Notes: generated from the letters alone by a model not told the origin. A stretch of DNA of 38,545 nt from Comamonadaceae bacterium (GCA_947451285.1 CANFYL010000006.1:1-38545); one strand, 5' to 3'. Positions 8,655 to 17,368 are shown, counted from the stretch's first letter. Numbers and translations: made by a program.

Positions 8655-9704
8655 TCAATCGGGAGAAGTCACAGCTTCAATCTTCTGGGTCAGCACAGAC
8701 GTCATGATGGCCTCAAGTGCTGCCACGTTGGCCAGCATCTCACGGTGCGTCACAGGGTAAGGCTTCTCCTGGCGAATGGCGGCCGAGAACGCCTCAAGGT
8801 TGGCCCGCACCGTCGGATGGGGCGCCGCAAAGCTGGTGACAGGCTCTTGGCCTTGCATGACGCGTTTGAGGTCCCAGCCCGTTGGATTTTCAGGATGGGT
8901 GCGGTCACGAATTTCAAACCAACCCTTGGAGCCATAGACCGTGAAACGGCCTTCAAAGGGCGTCGCCAAGATGGCGCTGATCAAAGCATTGGCGCCCTCT
9001 GGGAAGGCCAGCATGATTCCTAGGGTGTCGCCGTTTTCAAACTCGGAACCGCGCGTGGCCAAACGCGCCCACACCGCTTCGCTGGGGCCCAAAATGGCAA
9101 TCGCCAAATCCACCAAGTGAATGCCTGTGGCGGTCAGTGGCCCCACCGGTGCGTGCTGGTTCGAGAGGCGCCAGTTGTCTTTGGGCAAGGCAAAGAATTT
9201 GTCTTGGCTGAAGTTGGCTTCAATTTGCAAAATGGTGCCAAAAGTGCCCGCCTCGATCTCACGGCGTAACTCGATCACCGAGGGCTCAAAGCGGCGCTCA
9301 TGGCCAATGCCCAAGACCCGCTGGTGCTGGGTGCAACTGTCGATGGCGCGTTGCGCGTCTTTGACAGTAAGGCACAAGGGCTTTTCACAAAACACGTGTT
9401 TGCCGGCTTCGGCCGCCGCCACAATTTGGTCGGCATGTTGCTGGTGTGGCGTGCACAAGATGACCGCTTCCATCTCTGCGATTTGCAAAAACGCATCGAA
9501 GCTGGACAGCACTTGAACGCCCTTCAAGACAGGGTCTGCTGCCATCTCTTGGCGCAATTCGGCACTCACCTCCACCACGGCCACCAAAGACATGTGGCTG
9601 GAGCTGTTGATTTGCTTGGCGATGGTCTTGCCCCACCAACCGTAACCGACCAAACCCATGCGAACTGGTTGGCGTGAAGAGGGGGATTGGGATGAATTTG
9701 TCAC
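8655..9704 (-). CDS. Gfo/Idh/MocA family NAD(P)-dependent oxidoreductase
   Basis: Soluble dehydrogenase of 349 residues with an N-terminal Rossmann fold (MGLVGYGWWGKTIAKQI) and the family's EKP motif in FCEKPLCLT. It has a C-terminal alpha/beta catalytic domain (Gfo_Idh_MocA_C) with the expected His-containing segment IHLVDLAIAILG. The start is GTG at 9702-9704, supported by AGGAG about eight bases upstream. It is the first gene of the long minus-strand operon and is divergent from the dehydrogenase at 9772, so the 67-bp gap must hold both promoters. Family members act on sugars, inositols or other hydroxy compounds; the substrate here is unknown. Confidence 0.93.
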   Translation of the reverse strand: MTNSSQSPSSRQPVRMGLVGYGWWGKTIAKQINSSSHMSLVAVVEVSAELRQEMAADPVLKGVQVLSSFDAFLQIAEMEAVILCTPHQQHADQIVAAAEAGKHVFCEKPLCLTVKDAQRAIDSCTQHQRVLGIGHERRFEPSVIELRREIEAGTFGTILQIEANFSQDKFFALPKDNWRLSNQHAPVGPLTATGIHLVDLAIAILGPSEAVWARLATRGSEFENGDTLGIMLAFPEGANALISAILATPFEGRFTVYGSKGWFEIRDRTHPENPTGWDLKRVMQGQEPVTSFAAPHPTVRANLEAFSAAIRQEKPYPVTHREMLANVAALEAIMTSVLTQKIEAVTSPD

Positions 9705-9771
9705 AGCGGTGTCTCCTGAATTGGGTTCTTGTTTTAGACTGTGCGCGAATTTACACCAATTAGGAGATCAA

Positions 9772-10779
9772 ATGACCACCAAAACAAAAACCAGCACACC
9801 TCTTCGGGTTAAAACCAGCGTCAAAGCCTCTGTCAAAGCCAATCCAGCCAAGCCCTCAGGGACACGCATTGGCTTCTTGGGGCTGGGCATCATGGGCTCG
9901 GCCATGTCGGGCAATTTGTTGAAGGCTGGCTTTTTGGTGTTTGGCTTTGATCCCAGCGATGCGGCACGTGCACGGCTGAAAAAAGCCGGCGGCACACCAT
10001 GCGCCAGCATGGGTGAGGTGGCAGCCCACGTTGATGTGATCATTGCGTCCCTGCCCCACGCACAGGCCTTGATCGATGCCTCACACGCTGTGGCACAAAG
10101 CGGTAAAAAAGGCTTGATCGTGGTCGACACCAGCACCTTGGACATTGACGACAAGGTGACGGCGCAAAAGATTTTGGCCAAACAAGGCATCACCCTGCTC
10201 GACTGCCCCTTGTCCGGCACGGGGGCACAAGCAGTGCGCAAAGACCTGTCGGTGTACTCCAGCGGCCCGGCCAAAGCCGTGCAGCAACTCACGCCCGTGT
10301 TTGAAGGTTTTGCCAAAGCCAACTATTACCTGGGTGAGTTTGGCAATGGCATGAAGATGAAACTGATGGCCAACTTGCTGGTGGCCATCCACAACGTGTC
10401 GACCGCTGAGGTGCTGCTGTTTGGCGAGCGCTTTGGCATTGCGCCTGAGGTGGCGGTGAAGGTGCTGGCCGACGGCGCGGGTGGCTCACGCATGCTCGAT
10501 GTGCGCGGCCCCATGATGGTCAACCAAAGCTGGGACCAGGCCACCATGAAAGTCTCTGTCTGGCAAAAAGACATGAAGCTCATTGGTGCAGCGCTGGCGC
10601 AAACCCATACCGCAGCGCCGCTGTTTGCGGCCACCATCCCGGTCTACAACGCGGCCATGGGTTTGGGCCATGCCGAGAACGACACCGCAGCCGTGTTCGA
10701 TGTGCTCTCGCACATGTGCGTGCCCAAGAAAACGGGCAAAGCCAAAGCAAAACCCCAAGTGAAAGCCAAGGCCAAATAA
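9772..10779 (+). CDS. NAD(P)-dependent beta-hydroxyacid dehydrogenase (3-hydroxyisobutyrate dehydrogenase family)
   Basis: Reduces or oxidises a beta-hydroxyacid or related compound, 335 residues. The ATG at 9772 is preceded by TAGGAG, which rules out the longer upstream frame. After a Lys/Ser/Ala-rich leader of about 32 residues comes the cofactor motif GFLGLGIMGSAMSGNL. The substrate-binding segment is CPLSGTGAQA, and the catalytic Lys is in GNGMKMKLMANLL. The C-terminus ends in another basic tail (KKTGKAKAKPQVKAKAK). Both basic tails are outside the family fold. It is divergent from the MocA-type gene and stands alone, with a 9-bp-stem hairpin after it. Confidence 0.93.
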   Translation: MTTKTKTSTPLRVKTSVKASVKANPAKPSGTRIGFLGLGIMGSAMSGNLLKAGFLVFGFDPSDAARARLKKAGGTPCASMGEVAAHVDVIIASLPHAQALIDASHAVAQSGKKGLIVVDTSTLDIDDKVTAQKILAKQGITLLDCPLSGTGAQAVRKDLSVYSSGPAKAVQQLTPVFEGFAKANYYLGEFGNGMKMKLMANLLVAIHNVSTAEVLLFGERFGIAPEVAVKVLADGAGGSRMLDVRGPMMVNQSWDQATMKVSVWQKDMKLIGAALAQTHTAAPLFAATIPVYNAAMGLGHAENDTAAVFDVLSHMCVPKKTGKAKAKPQVKAKAK

Positions 10780-10792
10780 AGGCCATGCCAGC

Positions 10793-10817
10793 GGCTTGGC
10801 GTGCCAAACGCCAAGCC
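10793..10817. terminator. Hairpin between convergent genes, possible terminator
   Basis: GGCTTGGCG at 10793-10801 and CGCCAAGCC at 10809-10817 form a perfect 9-bp stem with a 7-base loop. It lies between the convergent ends of the dehydrogenase (10779) and the CobW-like gene (10825). There is no clear T run on either side, so intrinsic termination is uncertain. Confidence 0.4.
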
Positions 10818-10824
10818 CGATGCG

Positions 10825-11883
10825 TCAGGCTGTGGGCGTAACCGCACCCACTGCCGCAAACAAATTGCGAATCACCTCGGCCTCGATGTTGCGGGTGATG
10901 AACACCAGGCGTGAATCGGTGTCGGCGCTGGGCCAACGGTCCAGCTCCACAGGGGTGTGAAAAATATGCTGCACGCCCTGCACCACCACCGGCTTGCCAT
11001 CCACATTGACGATGCCCTTGACACGCAACAAGTCGGGGCCGCGCAAGGTGCTGAGCAATTCCAGCGCGGCTGAAAAAGACGTCCACTGGAACGGCTGCTT
11101 GAAACGCAAGGACACCGTGCGCACCGAGCGGTCATGGGTGGCAGCAGCTTGCGCCAAATAACGCCCACCCTCGGGTGCGTCTGTCGACGCTGAGCCATCG
11201 AGCGCTTCGCCCAAAAACCGCAAGGTCTGCTGACCGGCACGTGCACTGGCCAGCCCCAAAGCCATCAGGGCGTGCGGTTCAATTTCACCGTTGACCAAGT
11301 TGTCGATGCTGGCTCGGGGGTTGAGCGTGTGAATGGCCTCGCGCAAAGCTTGCAAGCCAGGCGCATCGGCCAGGTCCGACTTGGTGATGAACACCTTGTC
11401 GGCAATTGCGATTTGTTTGACCGCTTCAGTCTGGTCTTGTATTTGCCCCAGCCCCAGCACGCCGTCGACCAAGGTGATCAAGCCATCGAGCCGGTACTGC
11501 GCCTCCAGCAAGGTGTCGCTGGACAAGGTCTGGACCACGGGTGCGGGGTCTGCCAAGCCGGTGGTCTCGACGATCACGCGGTCAAAGTCAAACACCTCGC
11601 CCACACGGCGTTGGGCAAACAAGTCGCGCAGGGTTTCTTGCAAGTCGGTGCGCACCGAACAACAGATGCAGCCGTTGGCCAGCAAGCTGATGTTCTCGGA
11701 CGACAGGGTGACCAGGTCATGGTCAATGCCAATCTCACCCACTTCGTTGATCACCACCGCCACCCGACGCATGTCGGGGTGCTTGAGCAACTTAGTGATC
11801 AGCGTGGTTTTGCCACTGCCCAGAAAGCCGGTGATGAGGGTGACAGGAATTTTTCCGGCCAGCGCGTCGCGTTGCCAAGTCAC
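10825..11883 (-). CDS. CobW/COG0523 family GTP-binding metal chaperone
   Basis: G3E-family P-loop GTPase of 352 residues, thought to deliver metals such as zinc, cobalt or iron to target proteins. It has Walker A GFLGSGKTTL near the N-terminus and the family metal-binding motif GCICC. An EVGEIGID segment and VETTGLADP follow, and the C-terminal CobW_C domain comes last (LLRVKGIVNVDGKPVVVQGV). The GTG start at 11881-11883 lies 10 bp after the LVIVD gene, so the two are probably co-transcribed. No cobalamin, nitrile hydratase or zinc-responsive genes are nearby, so its client protein is unclear. Confidence 0.93.
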   Translation of the reverse strand: MTWQRDALAGKIPVTLITGFLGSGKTTLITKLLKHPDMRRVAVVINEVGEIGIDHDLVTLSSENISLLANGCICCSVRTDLQETLRDLFAQRRVGEVFDFDRVIVETTGLADPAPVVQTLSSDTLLEAQYRLDGLITLVDGVLGLGQIQDQTEAVKQIAIADKVFITKSDLADAPGLQALREAIHTLNPRASIDNLVNGEIEPHALMALGLASARAGQQTLRFLGEALDGSASTDAPEGGRYLAQAAATHDRSVRTVSLRFKQPFQWTSFSAALELLSTLRGPDLLRVKGIVNVDGKPVVVQGVQHIFHTPVELDRWPSADTDSRLVFITRNIEAEVIRNLFAAVGAVTPTA

Positions 11884-11893
11884 AGCAGCGGCT

Positions 11894-13141
11894 TTAGATG
11901 TTCATCTCAAGGATGTAGAGGCCCCCGGTGAAACGGTCCACGGTGTAGACGATGCGGCGGTCGTCCACATACACATCGTTCAACTGGATCGCACCTGCTG
12001 GTGAGAGCTTGGGCGCACCGGGCACAAAGTAGGCAATCTCTTGCACTTGGTAAGGGTTGCTGGTGTCGTACACACGCACGCCCGCGTTGAAGAACGAACC
12101 CACGATGAGGGTGTCGGAGCGAAACGATGTGGGACCAGGCAAGTTTTCGTGCAAGTTGTGGGCGCCAAATCGGCCACCGCGTTTGGCGAAGGCGTCGTAA
12201 GACGGCGCGGGGAAGGTGCCGATGGGCACAGGGTTGCCTTCGTTGCGGGCGTCGACCACCCACACCAATTTGGGCCAGTCGGCACCGTTGTCTTGCACGC
12301 ATTCGTCACTCACGATCCACAAGCCGCGATCGAACAAAGGCAAGACCGTGTGGGTGAATCCGTTGAAAGGGGGCGAGTGGTTCCATTGTGAGACCACCTT
12401 GATGTTTTTCATGTCCGAGATATCGAGCACCACGGCGCCACCGTCGATGTAACCCACAAAGGCACGGTCAGGACGGTCGGGAAACACATTGGTGTTGTGG
12501 GTGCGAAACCCGGTGTCGAACTGTTTGGGCAAACGTGCAGGCGGCGGCGCTTCGTCACCTTCACGCGTGCCGGGGTACCACCAGCGGCCCGCTTCAAAAG
12601 GCTTCGTGGGGTCAGAGATATCGACGATGCGGTAGAACTGGTCGTCCAGCGGATTGCGTGGCTGAAAGTCGGGCGCACCCGAGGACATGTGAATGTATTT
12701 GCCATCCACAAACCAGACCGCGTGCACACCACGTGAGTGTGGGCCCGAGCAATCAAAGTGCGACAACAAACGGGGTGTTTCAGGAATGCTCACATCAAAA
12801 ATATCCACGCCAGCAGGCTTGATGCCCACCTCAGACGCTTGGTAGGCCACCACCAAGGTGTTGCCCACCACATCGAGTGAGTTCGAACGCAGCTTCATGT
12901 GCGGCAGCTCGGTTTGCACAATCAGCTTAGGCGCTGTCGGGTCGGTGACATCCACACCCGAGAAGTTTTTAGGGGCTGATTCATGGGCCAACCACAAGAT
13001 GCGGCGACCGTCTGAGGTGAGCTGCATGCCCATGCCCTCGCCCAATCCACCAAAGCCAGCGAGCTCATGGTGGGCCAACAATTTCATGTTGTGTGAGAGG
13101 GTTTGATCGGCACGTGAAGCGGGGGATGGTGCATGAAGCAT
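11894..13141 (-). CDS. LVIVD repeat-containing beta-propeller-like protein
   Basis: Protein of 415 residues built from repeated blade-like units, each with a D(I/V)SD or D(V)S-type turn. Examples are VDIFDVSIPETPRLL, RIVDISDPTKPFEAG, VVLDISDMKNIKVV and VRVYDTSNPYQVQ. These match the LVIVD repeat family, which is presumed to form a propeller. No convincing signal peptide is present at the ATG at 13139-13141. A later in-frame Met (start of MKLLAHHELAG) is an alternative. Function is unknown. It is upstream of the CobW-like gene in the same direction and divergent from the Bug gene, sharing a roughly 100-bp promoter region that is A+T rich. Confidence 0.85.
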   Translation of the reverse strand: MLHAPSPASRADQTLSHNMKLLAHHELAGFGGLGEGMGMQLTSDGRRILWLAHESAPKNFSGVDVTDPTAPKLIVQTELPHMKLRSNSLDVVGNTLVVAYQASEVGIKPAGVDIFDVSIPETPRLLSHFDCSGPHSRGVHAVWFVDGKYIHMSSGAPDFQPRNPLDDQFYRIVDISDPTKPFEAGRWWYPGTREGDEAPPPARLPKQFDTGFRTHNTNVFPDRPDRAFVGYIDGGAVVLDISDMKNIKVVSQWNHSPPFNGFTHTVLPLFDRGLWIVSDECVQDNGADWPKLVWVVDARNEGNPVPIGTFPAPSYDAFAKRGGRFGAHNLHENLPGPTSFRSDTLIVGSFFNAGVRVYDTSNPYQVQEIAYFVPGAPKLSPAGAIQLNDVYVDDRRIVYTVDRFTGGLYILEMNI

Positions 13142-13245
13142 GGGTTAACACTCTCTGAATTTTTAACGCTTTGTAATATAACTTGAAGGTTGATTTGTAT
13201 GTCGACACGTAAGTGACTTACCCACAAAAACAGAGGAAACAAAAA

Positions 13246-14235
13246 ATGAAATCGGTGTTGCGATCAGGTTTGAAAAAACACAGTGCATGGCTCTTGGCTT
13301 TGGCGATCGGCTGCTTGGCGCCGTTGGCACAAGCGCAGAACTTTCCCAGCAAACCTGTCAAGCTGGTGGTGACTTATCCGCCAGGGGGCAGCTCTGATTT
13401 GATGGCACGCATCATGGGACAAAAGCTCAGTGAACACTGGGGTCAGCCTGTGATCATCGAGAGTCGACCCGGTGCTGCCGGCTCGATCGGCATGGAGTAC
13501 GCCGCACGACAAGCTGCCGATGGCTACACCTTTGTGGTGGGTAACTTGGGCCCAGCGGCAGTGAACCCGCTGATCAGCAAAGTGCCCTACAACATGGAGA
13601 AGGATTTCATCCCCGTCTCGCTGACAGCCACCGGCCCCAACATCTTGGTGGTGCCAGCCGCATCGCCCTACAAGACATTGGCTGATCTGCTGGCCGATGC
13701 CAAGGCCAAGCCCGGCGTGTTGAACTTTGGCACCAGCGGCGCTGGCAGCATGGCGCACTTGGGCGGTGAATTGATCATGCGCCAAGCTGGCGTGAAGATG
13801 ATTGGCGTGCCCTACAAAGGCGGCGGCTTGGCGGTGAACGACCTGATCGCCGGTCAAATCAACATGATGGTGTCTGATGCATTGCCCGTGAGCCAACACA
13901 TCAAGACCGGCCGCTTGCGTGCACTCGCCATCACCAGCGCCAAGCGCTCGCCCATGAACCCTGACATCCCCACCTTTGCCGAAGCCGGATTGTCCGGTTT
14001 GGTGGCGGTGAACTGGTGGGGCGTGTACCTGCCCACCGGCACACCCAAAGCGATTGTCGAGAGCTACCACGACGCCTTGGTCAAGATCATGGCCAACGCC
14101 GATTTGAAAGACCGCTTTGCCGGTTTGGGTGTGGAAGCACAAGCCAGCACGCAAGACGAGTTCAAAGCGTTCTTGGCTGCAGAGCACAGCAAGTATTCCA
14201 AGCTGATTGCCGACAACAACATCAAAGCCGATTAA
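13246..14235 (+). CDS. Tripartite tricarboxylate transporter-type (Bug/TctC) substrate-binding protein
   Basis: Periplasmic binding protein of 329 residues. The ATG at 13246 follows GAGGAAAC, a good ribosome-binding site. A Sec signal peptide ends near AQAQ. The mature protein starts with the Bug signature FPSKPVKLVVTYPPGGSSD, and further signatures are RPGAAGSIGMEYAAR, DGYTFVVGN and VPYKGGG. Bug proteins bind carboxylates or small carboxylated ligands in an aspartate-free pocket. No TctA/TctB membrane components are adjacent. The gene is followed 22 bp later by a beta-hydroxyacid dehydrogenase, suggesting the ligand feeds that enzyme. Confidence 0.93.
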   Translation: MKSVLRSGLKKHSAWLLALAIGCLAPLAQAQNFPSKPVKLVVTYPPGGSSDLMARIMGQKLSEHWGQPVIIESRPGAAGSIGMEYAARQAADGYTFVVGNLGPAAVNPLISKVPYNMEKDFIPVSLTATGPNILVVPAASPYKTLADLLADAKAKPGVLNFGTSGAGSMAHLGGELIMRQAGVKMIGVPYKGGGLAVNDLIAGQINMMVSDALPVSQHIKTGRLRALAITSAKRSPMNPDIPTFAEAGLSGLVAVNWWGVYLPTGTPKAIVESYHDALVKIMANADLKDRFAGLGVEAQASTQDEFKAFLAAEHSKYSKLIADNNIKAD

Positions 14236-14257
14236 TTTTTAAAGTGAGTTTTCATTC

Positions 14258-15148
14258 ATGCGTATAGGCATAGCAGGAACCGGCAAGATGGGCAGCGTGA
14301 TCGCTGCGCGCTTGCACACATTGGGCAATTCAGTGGCGGTCTGGAACCGCTCGAAAGAGCGCGCCCAAAGCTTGATCGACGCAGGCATTGGCTGGGCGAC
14401 AACGCCCGCCGAATTGGCTGCGCAGTGCGACATCGTGCTCAGCTTGGTAACCAACGAACAAGCCTTGGACGACGTGTACCTGTCGCCCCACGGCTTGCTC
14501 AGTGGTGACGTCAAGGGCAAGCTGTTTATCGAGATGAGTACGGTCAAGCCCGCCAAACAACAAGAGTTGGCCAAGCTTGCCGAGAACGTGCATGCGGCCT
14601 ACTTGGAGTGCCCCGTCAGTGGCAGCGTAGGCCCCGCCAAAGACGGCAAGCTGATTGGTTTTGTCGGCGGTGATGCGCAGCACTTGGAGCGTGCCAAAGC
14701 TGTCCTGGAACAACTCTGCCGTCGCATTGAGTTTGTCGGACCGCACGGCTCAGGCGCCACCATGAAACTGGCCATCAACTTGCCACTGATGGTGTACTGG
14801 CAAACCTTGGGTGAAGCGTTGTCGCTGATTGAGCCCTTGGGGCTAGACCCACAGCGCGTGATCGAGGTGTTCTCAGAGTCGTCGGGCGGCCCCAACATGC
14901 TCAAGGTGCGCGGCCCCATGATTGCGCAAGCACTAGCTGGCGAAAAAAACGATGCCGTCACCGTGGACGTGGCCACCATGCGCAAAGACGTGCGCGCGAT
15001 GTTGGCCCAAGCACAAGCGCATCAGCGCAAGCTGCCATTGACCGAAGCCACGCTCATGAGTTTTGATGCCGCCGCAGACAGCGGCCTCAATGCCGCCGAT
15101 TGCTCGAAGTTGTTGGTGTGGTGGCTCAATGAAGGTGGCAAGGCTTAA
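14258..15148 (+). CDS. NAD(P)-dependent oxidoreductase of the 6-phosphogluconate/3-hydroxyisobutyrate dehydrogenase family
   Basis: Cytosolic beta-hydroxyacid dehydrogenase of 296 residues, the normal family length. The cofactor loop is MRIGIAGTGKMGSVIAARL. The substrate loop is ECPVSGSVGPAKDG, and the catalytic Lys lies in SGATMKLAINL. The C-terminal helical domain carries the MLKVRGPMI segment seen in related enzymes. It is the second gene of a two-gene operon with the Bug protein just upstream, and it is followed by a strong intrinsic terminator. The exact hydroxyacid substrate is not determinable from sequence. Confidence 0.93.
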   Translation: MRIGIAGTGKMGSVIAARLHTLGNSVAVWNRSKERAQSLIDAGIGWATTPAELAAQCDIVLSLVTNEQALDDVYLSPHGLLSGDVKGKLFIEMSTVKPAKQQELAKLAENVHAAYLECPVSGSVGPAKDGKLIGFVGGDAQHLERAKAVLEQLCRRIEFVGPHGSGATMKLAINLPLMVYWQTLGEALSLIEPLGLDPQRVIEVFSESSGGPNMLKVRGPMIAQALAGEKNDAVTVDVATMRKDVRAMLAQAQAHQRKLPLTEATLMSFDAAADSGLNAADCSKLLVWWLNEGGKA

Positions 15149-15186
15149 GGCTACAACCCGCTGCTGCGCTTCATACAAGAAGCCTA

Positions 15187-15220
15187 CAGGGCCACATCCA
15201 TGATGTGGCCCTGTTTTTTT
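15187..15220 (+). terminator. Rho-independent terminator
   Basis: CAGGGCCACATC (15187-15198), a three-base loop, and GATGTGGCCCTG (15202-15213) form a perfect 12-bp stem, followed by seven T residues (15214-15220). It ends the plus-strand Bug/dehydrogenase operon. The T run overlaps the last base pairs of the convergent Bug gene at 15219. Confidence 0.95.
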
Positions 15221-16211
15221 AGTCGAGCCTCATGTCACGAATGACTCCGCGGAACTGGTCCATTTGACGACGCAGCATGGCGTCTTGCTCGGCGGGCGTT
15301 GAGCCCACGGGGTCCGCACCCAAATCGGCCAAGCGCTTCATCACCTCGGGGTGGCGCACAGCTGCTGCGATTTCTTTGTGCAAACGCTCAATGATGTCTT
15401 TGGGTGTTTTGGCAGGCGCAAACACGCCGTTCCAACCTTCGAGCTCCAGCGAGGCAAACCCAAGTTCACGCACCGTAGGCACATCGGGCAAGCTGCCAAT
15501 GCGCTTGGACGCCGTGGTAGCGATGGCACGCAAGGTGCCCGAGCGAATTTCAGCCAACGATGATGACAACTGATCACCGCCAATTTGAAGGCGGCCACTC
15601 AGCAACTCTTGCTTGAGGGGTGCTGCGCCTTTGAAGGGCACATGCTCCATCTCCACCTTGGCGTCGCGTTTGAAGGCCTCCCCTAATACGTGTACTGCAG
15701 TGCCAGGGCCGGTCGAGCCGTAGTTGTACTGCAGGCTTTTGTTGGTCCTCAGCAAATTAGCCAGCTCACGCAAGTCTTTGGCGGGTACGGCAGGGTTGGC
15801 GGTCAACACAAACGGCACATACACCGCAATCGACACACCGGCGAAATCGGTCTCTGCGTTGAACGGCGAACGGTTGGCCAAGGATTGCGCCACGTAAGAC
15901 AAGGGGAACGAAATGTTATGCATCAACAGGGTGTAGCCGTCCGGTGCGGCCTTGGCCACCAAGTCAGCGCCAATGGCGCCCCCAGCACCGCCCTTGTTGT
16001 CCACCACCACAGGTTGACCCATGGTCTCGCTCATGCGCTGCGCCACAATGCGCGCCACGATGTCGGTGGTGCCACCCGCTGGGAACGGCACGATCAACTT
16101 GATGGGTTTGGACGGATAAGCCTGTGCCATCACCGCCGTGCTGGTCACCGCAGCCCACACCATCAGCCCTGAAGCCAAGGCCTGAACCATGCGTCGTTTT
16201 GTGAATGCCAT
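15219..16211 (-). CDS. Tripartite tricarboxylate transporter-type (Bug/TctC) substrate-binding protein
   Basis: Periplasmic binding protein of 330 residues with an N-terminal signal peptide ending around VMAQA. The family segments are YPSKPIKLIVPFPAGGTTD, VVVDNKGGAGGAIGAD, DGYTLLMHN and HVPFKGAAP. It is the second gene of an operon, 17 bp after the BKACE gene, so its ligand may be the BKACE substrate or a precursor. No membrane components of a tripartite transporter are adjacent. Its stop codon overlaps the T run of the plus-strand terminator from the neighbouring operon. Confidence 0.93.
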   Translation of the reverse strand: MAFTKRRMVQALASGLMVWAAVTSTAVMAQAYPSKPIKLIVPFPAGGTTDIVARIVAQRMSETMGQPVVVDNKGGAGGAIGADLVAKAAPDGYTLLMHNISFPLSYVAQSLANRSPFNAETDFAGVSIAVYVPFVLTANPAVPAKDLRELANLLRTNKSLQYNYGSTGPGTAVHVLGEAFKRDAKVEMEHVPFKGAAPLKQELLSGRLQIGGDQLSSSLAEIRSGTLRAIATTASKRIGSLPDVPTVRELGFASLELEGWNGVFAPAKTPKDIIERLHKEIAAAVRHPEVMKRLADLGADPVGSTPAEQDAMLRRQMDQFRGVIRDMRLD

Positions 16212-16228
16212 CTTGTGTCTCCTTGAGG

Positions 16229-17152
16229 TTAAAACTTGACCTGATCGCTGCCTTTGAGTTGCAGCATCTGACGGGCTTCATCGGGGGTGGCCACCTCGTG
16301 GCCCAAACCCTCGATGATTTGGCGCACCTGGCGCACTTGGTCGGCATTGCTTTTGGCCAAGGTGCCTTTGCCCTGCCACAAGCTGTCTTCCAGGCCCACC
16401 CGCACATTGCCGCCCATACCAATCGACAAGGTGGCAATGCGCATTTGATGGCGACCGCCTCCGAGCACCGACCATTGGTAGTCTTTGCCAAACAAGCGGT
16501 CGGCCGTGCGCTTCATGTGCATCACGTCTTCTTCGTGCACGCCAATGCCACCTAGGATGCCAAACACCGACTGCACAAAAAACGGAGGCTTGATCAAGCC
16601 ACGCTCGGCAAAGTGCGCCAGGTTGTAGAGGTGGCCAATGTCGTAACACTCCAACTCAAAACGCGTGCCGTTGGCAGCACAGGCGGCCAAGGCGTATTCG
16701 ATGTCTTTGAAGGTGTTGCGAAAAATCAAGTCACGGCTGCCCTCGAGGTGCTCTTTCTCCCAGGGGTGCTTGAAGGTTTTGAAACGCTCGAGCATCGGGA
16801 ACAAAGCAAAGTTGATGGAGCCCATGTTGAGCGACGCCACCTCGGGCGCAAAGCGCAGCGAGGGCTGAATCCGCTCATCGATCTTCATGAACGGCGAGCC
16901 TCCGCTGGTGAGGTTCAGCGCGGCGTTGGTGCGGGCTTTGATCTGCGGTAGAAACTTGGCAAAGGCCTCGGGGCTTTGGTCTGGCTTGCCGGTGATGGGG
17001 TCACGTGCGTGCAAGTGGATGATGGCTGCGCCCGCTTCGGCAGCGCCCACCGAGGCTTCGATGATTTCCTCGGGCGTGACGGGCAAATACGGAGACATGG
17101 AGGGGGTGTGGATGGCCCCGGTGACCGCACAGGTGATGATGACTTTAGACAT
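16229..17152 (-). CDS. BKACE family beta-keto acid cleavage enzyme (DUF849)
   Basis: Zinc-dependent enzyme of 307 residues that condenses a beta-keto acid with acetyl-CoA to give acetoacetate and a new acyl-CoA. The prototype is 3-keto-5-aminohexanoate cleavage enzyme of lysine fermentation. The zinc ligands are visible as IIHLHARDP near residue 45 and the later Glu in RVGLEDSLW. NLTSGG and YDIGHLYNLAHF are also typical of the family. It heads an operon with a Bug binding protein. BKACE substrates range from carnitine-derived dehydrocarnitine to beta-ketoadipate-like acids, so its own substrate is open. Confidence 0.92.
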   Translation of the reverse strand: MSKVIITCAVTGAIHTPSMSPYLPVTPEEIIEASVGAAEAGAAIIHLHARDPITGKPDQSPEAFAKFLPQIKARTNAALNLTSGGSPFMKIDERIQPSLRFAPEVASLNMGSINFALFPMLERFKTFKHPWEKEHLEGSRDLIFRNTFKDIEYALAACAANGTRFELECYDIGHLYNLAHFAERGLIKPPFFVQSVFGILGGIGVHEEDVMHMKRTADRLFGKDYQWSVLGGGRHQMRIATLSIGMGGNVRVGLEDSLWQGKGTLAKSNADQVRQVRQIIEGLGHEVATPDEARQMLQLKGSDQVKF

Positions 17153-17161
17153 GGTTCGCAG

Positions 17162-17191
17162 TTGACAAATGAGACCGCTACATCGTATTTC
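17162..17191 (+). promoter_or_regulatory. Possible sigma-70 promoter in the BKACE/GlcG divergent gap
   Basis: TTGACA at 17162-17167 is a consensus -35 hexamer. TATTTC at 17186-17191 after an 18-base spacer is a weak -10. It is about 180 bp upstream of the GlcG-like gene and overlaps the leader of the divergent BKACE gene. Only the -35 element is convincing. Confidence 0.25.
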
Positions 17192-17368
17192 TCGACCCCT
17201 GTTTTCGCACGCGCGTTAACCCTCTGCCCTCCAGCGAACATGCCAAAATCTGTCGCCTGCGGCACACCCGGCGCCCCCAAGGGCAACGCATCTGCTTGTC
17301 TAATCAACACCGATGCAACCCTGTGTTGCGAACGCTTTTTTTCACTCTGACATTTCAAAGGAATTCAC

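Noticed and set aside
13264-14187. Minus-strand open frame of about 307 codons
   Set aside because: Antisense to the Bug binding-protein gene, which has a signal peptide and family motifs. The antisense sequence shows no recognisable feature.
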